From a virus, in the IMG/VR virus record IMGVR_UViG_3300043465_000560, positions 1 through 36,757 of that record: 36,757 nucleotides of DNA; one strand, 5' to 3'. The notes under the pieces are model-generated. The model saw only the letters and a program-made list of their open reading frames with translations. It ran no database searches and was not told the DNA's origin. Positions within the stretch are counted from its first letter, which is position 1, and each line of letters begins with the position of its first letter. A program made the position numbers and the translations under genes. This document shows positions 23,435 to 31,036 of this stretch, piece by piece.

Positions 23435-25581
23435 TGCGCGTATCCCTCTCGGCTTTGGCGTCTCATTTCCTGGATCATGTCGTGATTGACGGTGTATCCC
23501 TGGCGCTTGTGCCCACGGCGCGGGCTGTCCTCCGGGCCTTCGATCAGGGCGCCGGCTTGCTTCCATGCGCCTAGGATCGAGGCGGCTTGGCCTTCGGTCT
23601 TGCTGTACGGTTCGGCCATCAGGAGACGCCCGGCCCAATCGTCGCCGGCCTGCTTTTTCGCCGCGTAGGGAATGCCGTTGGTGCCCTGCCCGATGGCAGT
23701 GAGAACGGCGACGCATTGGGCCATAGACAGGCCGGCAAAGGCGCTAGGCGGCTCCCACGGCAGGCATGCGGCGATGTGTTCGCCGTTGCCGATCTGGTAG
23801 CCTTCCAGCTTGAACCACTCGGCTTCGCCAGCAATGGCGTAGTTGCTCTTGGCACCGTCAATGCGGAAATGCCGGCGACGATGCTCGGGCGCGATGCCCA
23901 GCTTGTCGGCTTCCTCGACCGACATCGTGGTCAGGGTCATCATCACCCGAACGGCGCCAGTGATGGCCGAGGCGCCGCGCATGCGGTCCATGTCGCCCGG
24001 CGCGTTGTTGCCCTTGCGGTCGTGGTGGAGGATCATTACGGCGATATCCAGGCGCCGCGCGAGGCCCCGGAAGGCCGCAATTACGGACCGCATGGCCGTG
24101 TTGTCGTTCTCTTCGGCGTTGTGCAGTTCGGCCAGCGGGTCGCAGATCAGAACCTCGGCTTCGCTCTCCATGCACAGCCGCTCAAGCGCCTGCATGGCGT
24201 TGGTCTCCGCGATACGCCCGGTTGCGGGATCGCGCTCAAACAGGGTGCCAACGTCGTGCGGGCCGCAGCGGATAATGTCGGGCATGACTTCCGCGCCGTT
24301 GGCTTCCACGGCCATCAGGGCGGCGCTGTAGCGGCGTTGCTGTTCCTCGCGGTCGTCCTCGACGTTGTAGTTGATGCAGCGCATGGGCTTGCGGGGCGTG
24401 AAGGCGCCAAGCGCTTGGCCGGTCGCGCATGCGATGGTCCATGCGACCACAAGGGACGACTTGCCGCCTGCGCCCTGCCCGCTGAGGACCGACACGGCGC
24501 CACGCATGAGGTAGCCTGGCACCGACCATGGTCGGGCTGGGATAGCTGCTGCGTCCCATGTGCCCGCGTCGATCCAGAGGGGCGAACGGATCGGCGTAAC
24601 CTGTTGATTTTGCTCCACCACGAGGTTTGGCCTCGGGGTGGCTTCCCCCGTCTCCGGGTCAATGCCATCTGGCACGCTATCGGCACTTGGGATGCCAAAC
24701 GGCGCCCGCGCCAGCGTCACTTGCCGCTCTGGCACCTGGCGCGGCGCGGCCATGCCTGCGGCAAAGCCTTCGCGCAGGGTGCGCTGTGCCGCCGGGTAGT
24801 CCTCGCACCGGGATTGGATGTCGGCCAGCGCGGCGCGGAGTTCGGACAGCGCGGCGCCCTCGGGCAGTTCGCCCGCCGCGACCAGCCCGGCCACGGAATA
24901 TGCGGCTTTGTTGAGCGCATGGTGCTTGCCGCCGTCCGGGGCGTTTCGGATGTTGGCTGCCTCGCGTTCCAGCGCCGCCCGGCCATAGGGCGTGCCGTCG
25001 CCCGTGTAGGGCTGGCGCGGCAAGGACGGCGTGGGTGCTGGCGCCTGATACGGCGGGTCGAGCAGGTCGAGCAGCCATGCCGGCATCTCGGCGGGCATGG
25101 CGTCATCGGTGATCGTGTAGCCATCGGACGGCGGGACGATCACATAGCCACCCGCGCCCCGGACATCGACGCCCGGCGCCACCTTGCTGGCGCTGTTCCG
25201 GATCGTGCGGCCTGCCGGGTAGTTGAACAGCAGGTGGCGCCCGCCGCTCCGCGTGCCATGCTGGCGGGTTCGGGGTAGCCTGTGCTGGTTGGCTGCCAGC
25301 CATTCCAGCCCGCCGCCGCCGTGCTTTACGTCAAGGTCAACAACGGCAAGGCGGGACGCTGGCCCGGTTGGGACGCCGATCAGCCGGGCGCCGGGCTGCG
25401 CGAACATGGCGCGGACGGCGGCGGGATCGCGGCTGGCATCGTAGAAGCCATGGGCCGTGATCGGCCGTTTATCGACGCCGCAGGGGAACACGGGCCATTG
25501 CTGCGCGAGGAACGCGGCGGCGTCGGCTATGCCGGGCCATGCCTTCGCACCGTCGCCGTGGGTTGGTAGGCTGTCCGGCAT
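23431..25581 (-). CDS. Primase-polymerase (AEP) / RepA-like helicase ATPase
   Basis: The ATG at 25581 gives 716 residues; a GTG one codon earlier is also possible. The N-terminal 180 residues form a bifunctional primase-polymerase domain: FPCGVDKRPITAHGFYDAS, the metal motif RLAVVDLDVKHGG (D-x-D) and TRSGGRHLLFNYP. The C-terminal part from about residue 330 is a RecA/RepA-like ATPase: Walker A VLSGQGAGGKSSLVV, NYNVEDDREEQQRR, Walker B EVLICDPLAELHN, and MILHHDRKGNN. This is the standard phage/plasmid initiator replicase, which would prime and unwind the phage origin. The decamer array begins 15 bases beyond its 3' end. Confidence 0.85.
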   Translation of the reverse strand: MPDSLPTHGDGAKAWPGIADAAAFLAQQWPVFPCGVDKRPITAHGFYDASRDPAAVRAMFAQPGARLIGVPTGPASRLAVVDLDVKHGGGGLEWLAANQHRLPRTRQHGTRSGGRHLLFNYPAGRTIRNSASKVAPGVDVRGAGGYVIVPPSDGYTITDDAMPAEMPAWLLDLLDPPYQAPAPTPSLPRQPYTGDGTPYGRAALEREAANIRNAPDGGKHHALNKAAYSVAGLVAAGELPEGAALSELRAALADIQSRCEDYPAAQRTLREGFAAGMAAPRQVPERQVTLARAPFGIPSADSVPDGIDPETGEATPRPNLVVEQNQQVTPIRSPLWIDAGTWDAAAIPARPWSVPGYLMRGAVSVLSGQGAGGKSSLVVAWTIACATGQALGAFTPRKPMRCINYNVEDDREEQQRRYSAALMAVEANGAEVMPDIIRCGPHDVGTLFERDPATGRIAETNAMQALERLCMESEAEVLICDPLAELHNAEENDNTAMRSVIAAFRGLARRLDIAVMILHHDRKGNNAPGDMDRMRGASAITGAVRVMMTLTTMSVEEADKLGIAPEHRRRHFRIDGAKSNYAIAGEAEWFKLEGYQIGNGEHIAACLPWEPPSAFAGLSMAQCVAVLTAIGQGTNGIPYAAKKQAGDDWAGRLLMAEPYSKTEGQAASILGAWKQAGALIEGPEDSPRRGHKRQGYTVNHDMIQEMRRQSREGYAQ

Positions 25582-25623
25582 CACCTGGCGCGGCCCTCGC
25601 TTGGGGTTTCGTCGTGGTGGTGT

Positions 25624-25666
25624 GCCGGGGCGGGCATCGTGGTTGGCGCCTGGCGCCCGCCCCGGC
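25624..25666 (-). other. Strong 12-bp hairpin after the SSB-like gene
   Basis: A perfect 12-bp stem (gccggggcgggc / gcccgccccggc) with a 19-base loop begins 7 bases after the SSB-like stop. On the minus strand no T-run follows, so it is not a classical terminator. It may be a mild attenuator or protect the upstream mRNA, in a gap of 91 bases to the primase start. Confidence 0.55.
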
Positions 25667-25672
25667 GGCTAG

Positions 25673-26422
25673 TCAGAACGGCAGCGGTTCGTCGAGTTCG
25701 GCCGCCGCCATGGCAGCCGCAGCCGCCATCTCGGGCACAGGCTGGCGCGCGGCCTGCTGCACAGGCGCCGGGCGCGGCGCGGCGGGCATGGCGCCACCGG
25801 GCGGCGGCACGGTGCGCTCGCCGAAGCCGGCGGGGCGGTCGATCCATGACGTGATCCGAAACCGTGGCGCAAAGTTGCGCGTCGTGCCTTTCGGCCCCTT
25901 TGTCTCAATCGCCTCGGCTTCCTCAGCGACGACAACGGGAATTTTTCCGGCGCTGGCCTCGGGCGCTGCCGTGAACGCCTTGTAAAGGTTCTCCACGCCC
26001 TTGTTTGCTGACTTGGAGTTGCCCGAAAAGTAGCGAGGCTCACTATCGCCAAACGTCTTTGACGACATGACCTTGAGGCGGAAGCCGGGCAGAAATGCCT
26101 TGCGCGGCGTTTCGCCCGGCTTGGCGGCGGCCATCTCATCGGGCTGGCGCGGGTACTCTGTTCGCCCCTCACCGAAATACGGCACCATCAGGAACGCCGG
26201 GGGCGTATCCAGCTTGATGTAGCCGACTTCCATCGACCCAAAATCGACAGCAAAAGACGGATCGTAGTAGGGGCGGCTCTTGCGATCAGACCAAGCGCCA
26301 TCCGCGCCCTGGATGCGGTCAACGTTAACGAAAGAGCCTGTCCGCGCATCGTACTGGATGCGGGCAAGGAAAGGGCCGCTGCTGCCGCCGCCGTCGTTGC
26401 TGCCGGGAATGCCAAAAGCCAT
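25673..26422 (-). CDS. Single-stranded DNA-binding-like protein with SSB-type acidic tip
   Basis: The 249-residue protein has a beta-rich N-terminal region (ARIQYDARTGSFVNVDRIQG, VGYIKLDTPPAFLMVPYF) and a Pro/Ala-rich flexible tail (MPAAPRPAPVQQAARQP) ending LDEPLPF. That end matches the SSB C-terminal tip (consensus DDDxPF), which recruits replication and repair proteins. Long N-terminal OB-type domain, disordered linker and acidic tip suggest a functional SSB analogue, although a canonical OB signature is not obvious. It lies between the 95-residue orphan and the primase gene in the replication operon. Ribosome site AAGGA precedes the ATG. Confidence 0.55.
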   Translation of the reverse strand: MAFGIPGSNDGGGSSGPFLARIQYDARTGSFVNVDRIQGADGAWSDRKSRPYYDPSFAVDFGSMEVGYIKLDTPPAFLMVPYFGEGRTEYPRQPDEMAAAKPGETPRKAFLPGFRLKVMSSKTFGDSEPRYFSGNSKSANKGVENLYKAFTAAPEASAGKIPVVVAEEAEAIETKGPKGTTRNFAPRFRITSWIDRPAGFGERTVPPPGGAMPAAPRPAPVQQAARQPVPEMAAAAAMAAAELDEPLPF

Positions 26423-26426
26423 CGTC

Positions 26427-26714
26427 TCAATCCTTCATCGCTTCATTGCCCCGGTTGCGCCGGGTCGCATCGGCCACGGCATACGCCGCGACGATCTGGT
26501 GATACCGGGCCGACAGCAGGCGCGCGGCGCGCTCTGCGTTGGGGCCGGCAAACTTCGTCAGGCTGCGGAACGGCGCCCCTGCCTGGATGTCGTTCAGGTC
26601 GCCATGCGTGGTTGCCTGCGACAGCGACCACGCCAGGGCTTCCAGCCGCTCGGCAGGGCCAAGCGTCAGGCCGTTGCCTTCCTGCGGCGCGTCGGGGATG
26701 CCGAAGGCGCTCAC
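26427..26714 (-). CDS. Small orphan, 95 aa
   Basis: The start is the GTG at 26714, which overlaps the stop of the VRR-NUC gene (GTGA); a GTG three codons upstream lies inside that gene. The protein starts MSAFGIPDAPQEGNGLTLGP and contains AERLEALAWSLSQATTHGDL and HQIVAAYAVADATRRNRGNE. It is helical throughout. The 3' end lies 5 bases before the SSB-like start. No family is recognised. Confidence 0.5.
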   Translation of the reverse strand: MSAFGIPDAPQEGNGLTLGPAERLEALAWSLSQATTHGDLNDIQAGAPFRSLTKFAGPNAERAARLLSARYHQIVAAYAVADATRRNRGNEAMKD

Positions 26715-27088
26715 AGCGACCACCCGAAGCTGTTCAACGCCGCCACGGCTTCGTCCTGGCTCGTGACGATGGCAACGGGGATGCCAAGCGCGCGAAGCTG
26801 GTCGTGCATCGCATGCTGATCGTCGCGCACGGCGCTGGCGGTGTAGCCAGGGCGCTTAACTTCAAGCAGCGCATGTCGCCCGCCCGCGCCGTAGCAGAGC
26901 AGATCGGGGAAGCCGGATCGCATCCCCTGCCCTTTCAGCCGCTTCGCCGCGATGGCGCCGCCCTTAAGCGCCGCACCGTTGGGAACGTGGACGGCCATGA
27001 CGCCGCGCATGCGCAGGCGGTCGATGATCGCGCGTTGCACGGCTTCCTCTAGGGGCGCGGGGATGCGTAATTTACGGGCGGCGGGCAT
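26711..27088 (-). CDS. VRR-NUC domain nuclease
   Basis: The start is the ATG at 27088 (MPAARKLRIPAPLEEAVQRA), overlapping the stop before it by one base. The 125-residue protein is a minimal VRR-NUC fold (PD-(D/E)xK superfamily): EEAVQRAIIDRLRMRGVMAV, VPNGAALKGG, QGMRSGFPDLLCYG (catalytic Asp), HALLEVKRPGY (Glu and Lys) and DDQHAMHDQLRALGIPVAIV. Family members cut branched DNA and are common in phage replication modules next to SNF2 helicases. A junction-resolvase or end-processing role for replicating DNA is likely. Confidence 0.8.
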   Translation of the reverse strand: MPAARKLRIPAPLEEAVQRAIIDRLRMRGVMAVHVPNGAALKGGAIAAKRLKGQGMRSGFPDLLCYGAGGRHALLEVKRPGYTASAVRDDQHAMHDQLRALGIPVAIVTSQDEAVAALNSFGWSL

Positions 27089-27858
27089 CACTGCGTCCCA
27101 TCCAGCAAATGCGGATGCTTGCGCCGCAGCCATCGTAGCCGCGTGGTCACAGCGGTTTCGCTGCACCCGAGGGTTTCAGCCATGCGGCGCTGCGAGACGC
27201 CTTTGCGGTGCATGATGACCAGCTTCGCAATGTGCGCCTGCGTAAAGCGGAACCGCGATGCCAAGTCGTAGGATGTCCTCATGACCCGCATCGCTTCAAC
27301 GGTGCGGCCTTCGACAATGGCGATCTGCCGCCAGGTCATGCCGTCAGAGCGCATTGCAATCACGCGCTCAATCATTTCGGGCGTGATGCGCTTGCGTTCA
27401 TTGAATGGCACAACTGGCGGCAGCGAAGGCACCCGCGCGCCGCCGTGCGATCCCTGTATTCCCAGGGCTTTGACTTTGCTGTGGATCGCGGTTGGTTTCT
27501 TTCCAAGCGCCTTGCCGATCTGCGCAGCAGTGGCGCCCGCTTCGCGCATGTTGACCAGCGTCGCAACCTGCTCCGGGCTCCACCGCGATGGATCGCATGC
27601 AGCTCCGGCCCTTTTGCAGAGCGTTTGCGCCCATCGGATCGAGCAACCAAGTTCGGCTGCTACCTGCTTCCACAGCATGCCTTGCTCACGCAGCGTCTTG
27701 GCCCGCTGCTCAGAAAGAGCGCCGGGGGCGGCCGGTGCGCACGCCCCCGGCGCCAAGTGACCGCCGGCCCGCGCGGATGCACAGTCGGCCGGCGGCTCCA
27801 CGCGCGGGGAGGAGGGAGAGAACCCGGCATCGTAGCTGTTGTGGTGCGCGGCGCTCAT
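27088..27858 (-). CDS. Multi-helix-turn-helix DNA-binding protein
   Basis: The 256-residue protein has a disordered N-terminus of about 45 residues (SPSSPRVEPPADCASARAGG) and then several tandem HTH-like units: LREQGMLWKQVAAELGCS, WSPEQVATLVNMREAGATAA with IGKALGKKPTAIHSKVKALG, ITPEMIERVIAMRSDGMTWR and RFTQAHIAKLVIMHRKGVSQ with RMAETLGCSETAVTTRLRWL. Units with 'W-S/T-x-E-x-V...L...G.t...IA..LG.t..AV..R...L' resemble SANT/GcrA-like regulators. It could be an early transcription regulator or origin-binding factor. The ATG overlaps the methyltransferase stop (TAATG). Confidence 0.65.
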   Translation of the reverse strand: MSAAHHNSYDAGFSPSSPRVEPPADCASARAGGHLAPGACAPAAPGALSEQRAKTLREQGMLWKQVAAELGCSIRWAQTLCKRAGAACDPSRWSPEQVATLVNMREAGATAAQIGKALGKKPTAIHSKVKALGIQGSHGGARVPSLPPVVPFNERKRITPEMIERVIAMRSDGMTWRQIAIVEGRTVEAMRVMRTSYDLASRFRFTQAHIAKLVIMHRKGVSQRRMAETLGCSETAVTTRLRWLRRKHPHLLDGTQ

Positions 27859-28754
27859 TATTCCGCCGCCACCAGATCAAACAGGGTGGACGAGTTACGC
27901 TCGGCGCCGTCGAGATTGCGGCACGCCTGGCGCCAGTAGCTTTCCTTCAACTCCGTGCCGATAAACTTCCGGCCCATCCGCAGCGCGCAATCGCCCTCGC
28001 TGCCGATCCCCATAAACGGCGACAGGACGACATCGCCGGCATTGCTCCACATCGCCAACGCGCGCTCAATCACATCGAGTTGCAGCGGGCAAAGGTGCTT
28101 CTCGTCTGCTTGCTCGCGCGCGGCCTTGACGTTCAAGACGCGCGTCTGGTTGACGGTCATCCAGACCGGCGACGCCCACTCCTGCCACTGCGACACGGGG
28201 AAATCCTCGGGCCGGTGGACGATGGGCGCGGGGTTGTCGCCCGGCTTGCGGAATACGAGCAGGTAGTCAGGCATCCCCATGCGCGAGCGTGCGCTGTCGG
28301 ACTTGAGTGTCTTGTAGAGCAGGCCATGCGCCTTGGTCCGGGTCATCTCGACCACGGGGCACTTCCAAATCGTCACGCGCGAATGAAGCACCCATCCGGC
28401 GGCGATGTGCTCGCGTATGATGTCGCCCGAGAAGTCCTTGATGCCGATCTCACCATCACGCCACTTGGTCATAGGCAGATCGGTGCAATGCACGGCGGTC
28501 AACCGGCCCGGCATCGTCACGCGGAACATCTGCGCCACGAGATAGCGGTAGTGCGCGGCGAACTCGTCATCCGTCGCGCTGTTGCCCATGTCGGCGGCGC
28601 TGTCCGAATAAACGAACAACGAACCGAACGGAGGCGAGTAAACAGAGAAGCCGATGGATGCGTCGGGCAACTGCCCGACCACATCGACGCAATCACCGTG
28701 GATCGCCTTGTAGCTGGCGCTCTCGGCGCTATTCAAACAGCGGATCGCAGCCAT
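27858..28754 (-). CDS. DNA methyltransferase (N4-cytosine/N6-adenine, SPPF type)
   Basis: The 298-residue protein carries motif IV early (GFSVYSPPFGSLFVYS, Ser40-Pro-Pro-Phe) and motif I late (VVLSPFMGIGSEGDCALRMG), the beta-class order. SPP[YF] is typical of N4-cytosine enzymes, although N6-adenine cannot be excluded. IIREHIAAGWVLHSRVTIWK and LLVFRKPGDNP complete the fold. No restriction enzyme is next to it, so it is an orphan phage methylase, which could protect phage DNA or mark the origin. The start (GGAG at 8 bases) lies 22 bp inside the helicase gene. Confidence 0.8.
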   Translation of the reverse strand: MAAIRCLNSAESASYKAIHGDCVDVVGQLPDASIGFSVYSPPFGSLFVYSDSAADMGNSATDDEFAAHYRYLVAQMFRVTMPGRLTAVHCTDLPMTKWRDGEIGIKDFSGDIIREHIAAGWVLHSRVTIWKCPVVEMTRTKAHGLLYKTLKSDSARSRMGMPDYLLVFRKPGDNPAPIVHRPEDFPVSQWQEWASPVWMTVNQTRVLNVKAAREQADEKHLCPLQLDVIERALAMWSNAGDVVLSPFMGIGSEGDCALRMGRKFIGTELKESYWRQACRNLDGAERNSSTLFDLVAAE

Positions 28755-30112
28755 GTCGGCAACTCCGTCGTGTGGGTTGGGTTGTAAGTGACGCGGGTTT
28801 CGGACGACTTCGCGTTGGCGCGAAGCATCGCCGCAGCCATCGCGCGCTTCATCGTCGTGTGGTCCGCGCTCTTGCGGTCGATCACGCGGCCGATCTGGTC
28901 TTCGCCCTCGGCAACGATCAGATGGCAGTCAACGGGCCGCACCTGGCCGAACCGCCAGCAGCGACGAACAGCCTGATACCAAGCTTCGTAGGAGAAACTG
29001 CGGCCGGCAAAGATCATCGTGGCGCAATGCTGCCAATTCATGCCGAAACCGGCGACGCTTGGCTTAGTGACCACCACGCGATGCGTGCCATCGGCAAAGC
29101 CTGCCAACGTCGCCTCTTTCCTGTCCGCGTCGTGCGAGCCGCGCACTTCCACGGCGCCGGGGATGGCGGCGCGGATGGCGTCGGCTTCGTAATCGGTATC
29201 GCACCAGATCACGCAAGCATCGTCGCTCGGCACCAGCCCCGCGCACATCGCGGCGCGAGCCTCCGCAGTCTGGCGCTTGACATCATGCATCGTCGTCGCG
29301 CTAACTTCGCCGGCGAACAACTCACCAGCCGCCGCGCGAATGTCGCCCGCCGCCTTGTGCCGATGCACGCGGAGAGGCGGCAACACGTAGCGGGATGCGT
29401 CGTGGCCAAGATCCGCTGGCGTCTCAGCCATGCGGCACCATGACGCCATCCAGTCCCAAAACTCGCGCTCCGCGTGGCGCTTGATCCGCCAAGACTGCGA
29501 AGCCGTCGAACTGTCGTTGATGAAGAACCGCGACAGCATCTCGTTGCCGGTCATCACGCCCAGGAACTCAGCATGATTGCCTAGCTCCATGTGATCGTTC
29601 GGCGCAGGCGTCGCGGTCGCGGCAAGGCGGAAGCGATGATGCTTGAATGCCGCGATCAGCGATTGCGTCGTCTTGCCGGTAAAGCTCTTGAGGATGCTGC
29701 TTTCATCCAGCGCGACGGCGCCGAATGCATCCGTGTCCAGGCGGTCAAGCCGGTCATAGTTGCAGATGTTGATGCCCGGCCGCGCCTCCGACTGGTCGCG
29801 AATGACGCGAGCGTCGTAGCCGAACTTGACGCCCTCGCGTGCGATCTGCGCCGCGACGGCTAGGGGCGCCAGGATCAGCGCGTAGCCGTTCGACGCGGCG
29901 GCAGCGTGCTTGCTCCATTCCAACTCGCACAGCGTCTTGCCTAGGCCGGTATCAAGGAACAGGCCAAACCTGCCCATCCGCAAGCCGAACTCGACGCAAT
30001 CGCGCTGATGCGGGAACAGCGCCGGGTTGATCGGCGGCACCACGTCCAGCCCAACGGCCAGAGGGCGCGGCTGCTTACCGGCCAGAAATGCGGAGTAGCT
30101 GCGCGCGCTCAT
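28733..30112 (-). CDS. SNF2-family DNA helicase
   Basis: The start is the ATG at 30112 (MSARSYSAFLAGKQPRPLAV; GGGGCG ribosome site and ATGA overlap with the membrane peptide gene). The 459-residue protein has Q-motif-like LFPHQRDCVEFGLRMG, Walker A LFLDTGLGKTLCELEW, ALILAPLAV, the DEAH-box equivalent VALDESSILK, RLAATATPAPNDH, and helicase C motifs HRVVVTKPSVAGFGMNWQHC and YQAVRRCWRFGQVRPVDCHL. The family translocates on duplex DNA and is common in phage replication modules with VRR-NUC proteins. No chromatin partner exists here, so replication or recombination support is most likely. Confidence 0.85.
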   Translation of the reverse strand: MSARSYSAFLAGKQPRPLAVGLDVVPPINPALFPHQRDCVEFGLRMGRFGLFLDTGLGKTLCELEWSKHAAAASNGYALILAPLAVAAQIAREGVKFGYDARVIRDQSEARPGINICNYDRLDRLDTDAFGAVALDESSILKSFTGKTTQSLIAAFKHHRFRLAATATPAPNDHMELGNHAEFLGVMTGNEMLSRFFINDSSTASQSWRIKRHAEREFWDWMASWCRMAETPADLGHDASRYVLPPLRVHRHKAAGDIRAAAGELFAGEVSATTMHDVKRQTAEARAAMCAGLVPSDDACVIWCDTDYEADAIRAAIPGAVEVRGSHDADRKEATLAGFADGTHRVVVTKPSVAGFGMNWQHCATMIFAGRSFSYEAWYQAVRRCWRFGQVRPVDCHLIVAEGEDQIGRVIDRKSADHTTMKRAMAAAMLRANAKSSETRVTYNPTHTTELPTWLRSAV

Positions 30113-30249
30113 GGTATCGCCCCGCGCCAAATCACGAGCATCGCCGCGACCCACAGGAGAAACAGGATGCCCGACACGCAGCGCCACATGTCGCGCGACG
30201 CTTCGGCGTCCATCACGCGCCATTCAAGATCGTCCGGATCGCCGTTCAT
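30109..30249 (-). CDS. 46-aa single-pass membrane protein
   Basis: The peptide begins MNGDPDDLEWRVMDAEASRD and ends with a hydrophobic segment (ILFLLWVAAMLVIW) and GAIP. It is encoded between two genes with ATGA overlaps on both sides (stop at 30109 within the helicase start, ATG at 30249 within the preceding stop). The hydrophilic part faces the cytoplasm if the positive-inside rule holds (Arg-rich segment before the helix). Function is unknown; membrane tethering or exclusion are possibilities. Confidence 0.6.
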   Translation of the reverse strand: MNGDPDDLEWRVMDAEASRDMWRCVSGILFLLWVAAMLVIWRGAIP

Positions 30250-30620
30250 GTTACCGGCATCCCGTTCACGAGCGTTGGGAACCTAGGCGCAAACATCGGA
30301 TCGCCGTGCGTCACCGTCGTGACCTGCACGACAATGAATGGCACATCTTTCCCCTGCGCGGCCCAGGCGGCGCGCGCAATTTCGCCCAGCTTGACGGCGC
30401 CTGCCTGCGTCAGGAAATCCTCGCGACGCCAAAGCCCTTCGCCGCGCGCCATCGGCGGATGCTTACCGCCGCGATACCGCGCTGCGGGCACGGTCGCACT
30501 AGGCTTACTCCATATCCTCTGTGCAGCAAGTGTCTGTCTGTTCAACCCGCGCTCACTCATTGCGGATCTCCGTGCTGCGCTTGGCGCTTGCACCACGCAG
30601 TTACTGTTGCTATTTTTCAC
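30246..30620 (-). CDS. Orphan early protein, 104-124 aa
   Basis: The GTG at 30620 has AAGGA 8 bases upstream (124 residues); an ATG at 30560 with GGAG 8 bases upstream is equally good (104 residues, MSERGLNRQTLAAQRIWSKP). The conserved-looking part is VKLGEIARAAWAAQGKDVPF, IVVQVTTVTHGDPMFAPRFP. The first 20 residues of the long form (MKNSNSNCVVQAPSAARRSA) may be leader sequence. It is the second gene of the leftward operon, after the Cro-like gene. No family is known to me. Confidence 0.5.
   Translation of the reverse strand: MKNSNSNCVVQAPSAARRSAMSERGLNRQTLAAQRIWSKPSATVPAARYRGGKHPPMARGEGLWRREDFLTQAGAVKLGEIARAAWAAQGKDVPFIVVQVTTVTHGDPMFAPRFPTLVNGMPVT
30588..30616 (+). promoter_or_regulatory. 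Possible plus-strand promoter for a short antisense RNA
   Basis: TTGCAC (30588-30593), a 17-base spacer and TATTTT (30611-30616) form a weak sigma-70-like promoter that would start RNA near 30623, just ahead of the strong terminator. The match is 3/6 and 4/6, so this is weak evidence on its own. Confidence 0.3.
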
Positions 30621-30622
30621 TT

Positions 30623-30684
30623 GGTCGGTCCTTTCAAGCGTTTGCGTAGCGCCCGGTCCCTTTGCCGAGGGACCGGGCGTTTTT
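30623..30684 (+). ncRNA. Candidate ~62-nt plus-strand sRNA, antisense to the leftward operon leader
   Basis: A weak plus-strand promoter lies just upstream and a textbook terminator ends it. No plus-strand coding region precedes the terminator. The RNA would lie opposite the untranslated stretch between the Cro-like gene and the next gene and its ribosome site. In position it recalls the lambda OOP antisense RNA. Confidence 0.35.
30650..30684 (+). terminator. Strong plus-strand rho-independent terminator
   Basis: A perfect 12-bp stem (cgcccggtccct / agggaccgggcg) with the 6-base loop ttgccg is followed by TTTTT. The reverse strand lacks a T-run after the stem, so it acts on rightward transcripts only. 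Confidence 0.85.
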
Positions 30685-30722
30685 CTTGCGGCACGAACCG
30701 CAGAAACGTGTGCCGCTGAAAA

Positions 30723-30917
30723 TCACGACGCAACCTCAACAGCTACGATGCCGAGCGTCTCTAGATACGCCTTAAGCGCGGCCTCGACGGCAGGCAAGCG
30801 GTCGGCCGGAATGCCGCGCAAGCGCCACTGCGACACCGCAGCCTGAGAAATATCTAGGGCGCCAGCTACTGCGGCACATGCGCCCCGTGTGGTGTAAAGG
30901 GTCCGGTGAATGTCCAT
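30723..30917 (-). CDS. Cro/YdaS-like helix-turn-helix regulator
   Basis: The 64-residue protein (MDIHRTLYTTRGACAAVAGA) has one HTH, CAAVAGALDISQAAVSQWRL, with the YdaS/Cro-type signature S-x-A-A-V-S-Q-W, then RGIPADRLPAVEAALKAYLE. Size and place, first gene of the leftward operon beside a divergent operator region, match phage Cro-type regulators. AAGG lies 7 bases before the ATG, but the candidate -10 (CTTAAG) lies so close that the mRNA may start within a few bases of the ATG. It would bind the TTAAG-N3-CTTAA sites. Confidence 0.75.
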   Translation of the reverse strand: MDIHRTLYTTRGACAAVAGALDISQAAVSQWRLRGIPADRLPAVEAALKAYLETLGIVAVEVAS

Positions 30918-30925
30918 GGCGGCAC

Positions 30926-30953
30926 CTTAAGATGCTTAATGGCGCCGACGCAA
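30926..30953 (-). promoter_or_regulatory. Candidate leftward promoter over operator A
   Basis: On the minus strand TTGCGT (30953-30948), a 16-base spacer and CTTAAG (30931-30926) mirror the rightward promoter. The -10 lies within operator A. Confidence 0.4.
30927..30939. promoter_or_regulatory. Operator A, TTAAG-N3-CTTAA
   Basis: A perfect 5-3-5 inverted repeat (ttaag atg cttaa) 10 bases before the Cro-like start. The identical half sites recur in operator C, and a cttaag palindrome (30995-31000) lies between them. Confidence 0.65.
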
Positions 30954-31007
30954 GCCCTCAATAGCAACTGCCGCGCAAGACCGCGCGCAGAGCGCTTAAG
31001 TATCCGC

Positions 31008-31036
31008 TTGACGAGGCATCCGTTAAGCGCCTTAAT
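31008..31036 (+). promoter_or_regulatory. Rightward early promoter
   Basis: TTGACG (31008-31013), a 17-base spacer and CTTAAT (31031-31036) precede the first rightward gene by about 27 bases. The -10 region coincides with operator C, so binding there should block transcription of the rightward operon. Confidence 0.6.
31023..31035. promoter_or_regulatory. Operator C, TTAAG-N3-CTTAA
   Basis: Perfect inverted repeat (ttaag cgc cttaa) with the same half sites and spacer length as operator A. It overlaps the -10 of the rightward promoter. Confidence 0.65.

Noticed and set aside
23587-25278. 563-codon plus-strand ORF opposite the primase gene
   Set aside because: Same reasoning: the minus-strand gene has clear primase and ATPase motifs, while this frame is low-complexity Arg/Gly/Ala.
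27088-30112. DISARM-like defence cluster (SNF2 helicase plus methylase)
   Set aside because: The usual DrmA/DrmB partners are absent, and the genes sit in a phage replication operon with VRR-NUC and primase.
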